Below, piece after piece: positions 62,074 to 64,000 of a stretch of 64,000 bases of DNA (position 1 is its first letter; each line of letters starts with the position of its first letter). The notes under the pieces were generated by a model. That model ran no database searches. It saw nothing but the letters and a program-made list of their open reading frames with translations, and was not told the DNA's origin. The translations under genes and the position numbers were made by a program. Source of the stretch: an uncultured Campylobacterales bacterium (GTDB taxonomy: Bacteria; Campylobacterota; Campylobacteria; Campylobacterales; Arcobacteraceae); assembly GCA_947494995.1 (NCBI GenBank), contig CANLWY010000005.1:1-64000 (forward strand), given 5' to 3'.

Positions 62074-62478
62074 TTATTTTCCTACTCTCTTATTAGCTCC
62101 AGCCATAAGTCTTTCTTCACTTACAACAGCTCTAGTATGAACACAAGTTCCAACAACTCCTGCTGAATCTTCAGCTTCTATTTCAAACTTATAAAGTTTT
62201 CCTTCCATTCCTACAAAAGTAGCAGTTGATTTTACAATATCACCTTCAAGGGTAGGTGCAAGATGTTTTAAGTTTACTTCAACACCAACTGAAAGCTTTC
62301 CATCTCCCAATAAAGGCTTCATAGCCTTTGCCGCTGAACACTCCATTAGTGCTGTTAATCGGGCTGTTGCAAAAACTGGTGGAAAATTATCATCAGGTGA
62401 AATCTCTAAATTTTTAGCCAAATCTTTTGATAATACCTTGTACTCAATAACTCCCTTAATTCCAACTTCTAATTCCAT
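62074..62478 (-). CDS. Hotdog-fold thioesterase, FlK-like
   Basis: A 134-residue protein with a single hotdog domain: PPVFATARLTALMECSAAKAMKPLLGDGKLSVGVEVNLKHLAPTLEGD matches the fluoroacetyl-CoA-thioesterase-like group with Glu/Thr/His active-site positions. It probably hydrolyses an acyl-CoA; fluoroacetyl-CoA itself is not implied. Divergent from ybeY. Confidence 0.8.
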   Translation of the reverse strand: MELEVGIKGVIEYKVLSKDLAKNLEISPDDNFPPVFATARLTALMECSAAKAMKPLLGDGKLSVGVEVNLKHLAPTLEGDIVKSTATFVGMEGKLYKFEIEAEDSAGVVGTCVHTRAVVSEERLMAGANKRVGK

Positions 62479-62588
62479 TTATACTCCTATATTTTGAAAA
62501 CAATATTGTAGCATAAAATAAAAACTGACTCTTTTAGCTTTTAATTTGTAAATTTTAGATATAATCCGCGAAATCAAAAGGGAAAAAT

Positions 62589-63008
62589 ATGATTGATTTA
62601 GATAATCAAACAAACATTGAAATTGAAATGTCAGCACTTGAAACAATTGCAAATGATTTAACATCAAAAGATATTGAACTTATTTTAACAAATAATGAAG
62701 AAATTCAAGTTTTAAATAATGAGCATAGAAATATAGACAAAGCAACTGATGTTCTATCATTTCCTTTAGAGTTTGATATGCCAAATATGCCTTTAGGTTC
62801 TATTGTTATCTCTGTTGATTTTGTAGAAGAGAAAGCAAAAGAGTACAATCATAGCTTTGAAGATGAACTAAAACTTCTCTTTATTCATGGATTATTGCAT
62901 CTTATTGGCTTTGATCATGAAGTTGATACTGGAGAACATCGAGAAAAAGAAGAAGAGATGATTAAGAAATACGATCTACCAAAAAGTTTAATAGTAAGGA
63001 ACTCATAA
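62589..63008 (+). CDS. ybeY: Endoribonuclease YbeY
   Basis: A 139-residue metal-dependent RNase for 16S rRNA maturation. The zinc motif HGLLHLIGFDHE (three His) is complete, and DVLSFPLE upstream is typical. It is coupled to the antiporter gene (3-nt gap). Confidence 0.95.
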   Translation: MIDLDNQTNIEIEMSALETIANDLTSKDIELILTNNEEIQVLNNEHRNIDKATDVLSFPLEFDMPNMPLGSIVISVDFVEEKAKEYNHSFEDELKLLFIHGLLHLIGFDHEVDTGEHREKEEEMIKKYDLPKSLIVRNS

Positions 63009-63011
63009 AAT

Positions 63012-63929
63012 ATGGATATATTAATATTTATTGTATCAATGACAGCACTTATTTATGGTGCTGATTATATTATTGAAGAGAGTGAAAAGATTGCTCTTCA
63101 TTATAAAATTTCACCATTTGTAATTGGTGCTACACTTGTTGCCCTTGGAACTTCACTTCCAGAAATGGCTGTTTCTATGTCCGCTTCTATGAAAGGTAGT
63201 GGAGATATAGCTGTTGCAAATGTTATAGGAAGTACCATATTTAATATCGCTCTTGTTCTTGGTGTGGTATTTGTAATTGCTAAAAAAATTACTCCAGATA
63301 GAGATCTTTTTGCACAAGATTCTGCTTGGGCACTATTTCCTATTTTAGTATTTATTCTTATGGGAATTGATGGAAAACTAAATGCAGTAGATGGAGTTTT
63401 ATTCTTAATTCTAATGGCAGCATATTTAATGTTCTTAATCAAATCAAATCAAGTTGAAGAGATAGATGAGGAGCTAGCAAAAGAGAAGTTCAATTGGGCA
63501 AAAACAATACCTTTTTTAGTAGCAGGATTTGTTCTAACTATTGGTGGAGCAGACTTTGCTATTGATAGTGCTGGAAATATTGCTAGAGACTTTGGTATTT
63601 CTGAATGGATTATTGGACTATTTTTAGTTGCATTTGGTACATCTTTACCTGAACTTACTATCTCAATAAAAGCAGCAAGAAACAACAATGCTGACCTTGC
63701 TATTGGTAATATTATTGGATCAAACGTTGCAAACTTTACGATGGTTTTAGGCGTAAGTTCTATTGTAAACAGTTTAAATGTAAACTTAATTGGAAACTTC
63801 TTTGATATTGCGGCAGCATTTATATTATCACTTATGTTAGTATTTATAACTGCAAACAAACTTTATAACAAAAGTGCTGGTATTGTTTTAATGGTAGTAC
63901 TAGGATTAGTTATTCAAAATAGCTTATAA
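63012..63929 (+). CDS. Calcium/sodium antiporter (CaCA family)
   Basis: A 305-residue membrane protein with ten predicted TM segments in two inverted repeats. The alpha motifs are GATLVALGTSLPEMAVS with NVIGSTIFNIALVLG, and VAFGTSLPELTIS with NIIGSNVANFTMVLG. It exchanges Na+ or H+ for Ca2+ as YrbG-type proteins do. Follows ybeY in one transcript. Confidence 0.9.
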   Translation: MDILIFIVSMTALIYGADYIIEESEKIALHYKISPFVIGATLVALGTSLPEMAVSMSASMKGSGDIAVANVIGSTIFNIALVLGVVFVIAKKITPDRDLFAQDSAWALFPILVFILMGIDGKLNAVDGVLFLILMAAYLMFLIKSNQVEEIDEELAKEKFNWAKTIPFLVAGFVLTIGGADFAIDSAGNIARDFGISEWIIGLFLVAFGTSLPELTISIKAARNNNADLAIGNIIGSNVANFTMVLGVSSIVNSLNVNLIGNFFDIAAAFILSLMLVFITANKLYNKSAGIVLMVVLGLVIQNSL

Positions 63930-63942
63930 TATAAGCTATTTT
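63916..63942. terminator. Bidirectional terminator after the CaCA antiporter
   Basis: A perfect 12-bp stem (AAAATAGCTTAT / ATAAGCTATTTT) with a 3-nt loop across the stop codon, between convergent genes. Confidence 0.85.
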
Positions 63943-63951
63943 GAAATCTAT

Positions 63952-64000
63952 TTATTGACAGTTTTTACAGATTCCAGAAAATACTACTTCAGTATTTTCA
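63952..64000 (-). CDS. C-terminus of a probable Fur-family regulator (partial)
   Basis: An open minus-strand frame reaches the window end and stops at TAA (63954-63952). The last 15 residues, ENTEVVFSGICKNCQ, resemble the C-terminal zinc-binding end of Fur/PerR proteins (GxCxxC). Only the tail is visible, so the subfamily cannot be given. Confidence 0.5.
   Translation of the reverse strand, partial: ENTEVVFSGICKNCQ

Overview
The window is AT-rich, densely coded chromosomal DNA with short intergenic gaps. It most likely comes from a member of the Arcobacter group (Campylobacterota). Support for this: histidine kinases with an IAHQWRQP-type H-box, numerous GGDEF/EAL and chemoreceptor genes, many c-type cytochromes served by CcsBA-type (system II) maturation, and a housekeeping set (uup-like, ftsY, radA, rny, ybeY, rsmD) in an arrangement compatible with that group. 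No rRNA, tRNA, insertion sequence, prophage or CRISPR array was seen. No gene-free stretch exceeds 300 bases.

Layout. 1-1665: 3' end of a large surface-protein gene with an Ala-rich coiled-coil stalk built of 63-bp repeats, followed by two TbpB-like beta domains. 1.7-6.5 kb: ABC-F ATPase, YqeY-like protein, diguanylate cyclase, NagZ-like glycosidase. 6.5-11.1 kb (minus): hybrid histidine kinase and a GGDEF-EAL protein. 11.2-32.5 kb (minus): a large accessory block for c-type cytochromes. It encodes four monohaem cytochromes, two tetrahaem cytochromes, an octahaem, an 11+1-haem and a 10+1-haem cytochrome, two six-bladed NHL proteins, a PpiC-type isomerase, a 598-residue outer-membrane beta-barrel, and two full sets of CcsBA cytochrome c synthase (one fused, one split with reversed gene order). 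In total there are 43 haem-binding motifs, two of them non-canonical (CX12CH and CX3CH). 32.6-43.8 kb: a YwqK/MORN-type repeat protein, an OmpR/PhoB-type response regulator with a soluble REC-histidine kinase, a periplasmic rhodanese, two chemoreceptors sharing a near-identical signalling half, an HtrA-like lipoprotein, a LolA-like protein, a CHASE-only membrane protein and a degenerate receiver protein. 43.8-64 kb: ordinary metabolic, transport and housekeeping genes, plus an AEC transporter-TetR pair with two palindromic operators. The last 49 bases hold the C-terminus of a probable Fur-family regulator.

Main discovery. Ten promoters between 11.1 and 41.5 kb share one architecture on the coding strand: a 7-bp direct repeat (A/C)CACT(A/T)T-N4-(A/C)CACT(A/T)T with 11-bp period, then exactly 7 nt, then a TATAAT-like -10 element. 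The start codon follows 35-63 nt after the repeat. This has the geometry of PhoB/OmpR-type operators that replace the -35 element. The promoters drive nearly all cytochrome operons, the fused CcsBA operon, the NHL-isomerase-barrel-cytochrome operon, an EAL protein, a 66-residue secreted protein, a rhodanese, a chemoreceptor and an HtrA-like protease. They therefore define a putative regulon. The best in-window candidate regulator is the PhoB-type response regulator at 34018-34704.

How it may work together (inference): the multihaem cytochromes, beta-barrel and NHL proteins look like a trans-outer-membrane or extracellular electron-transfer apparatus. The two tetrahaem proteins would be candidate extracellular or filament-forming subunits. 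The duplicated synthases supply haem attachment, possibly including the unusual motifs. The regulon ties expression of this apparatus to chemotaxis and c-di-GMP signalling.
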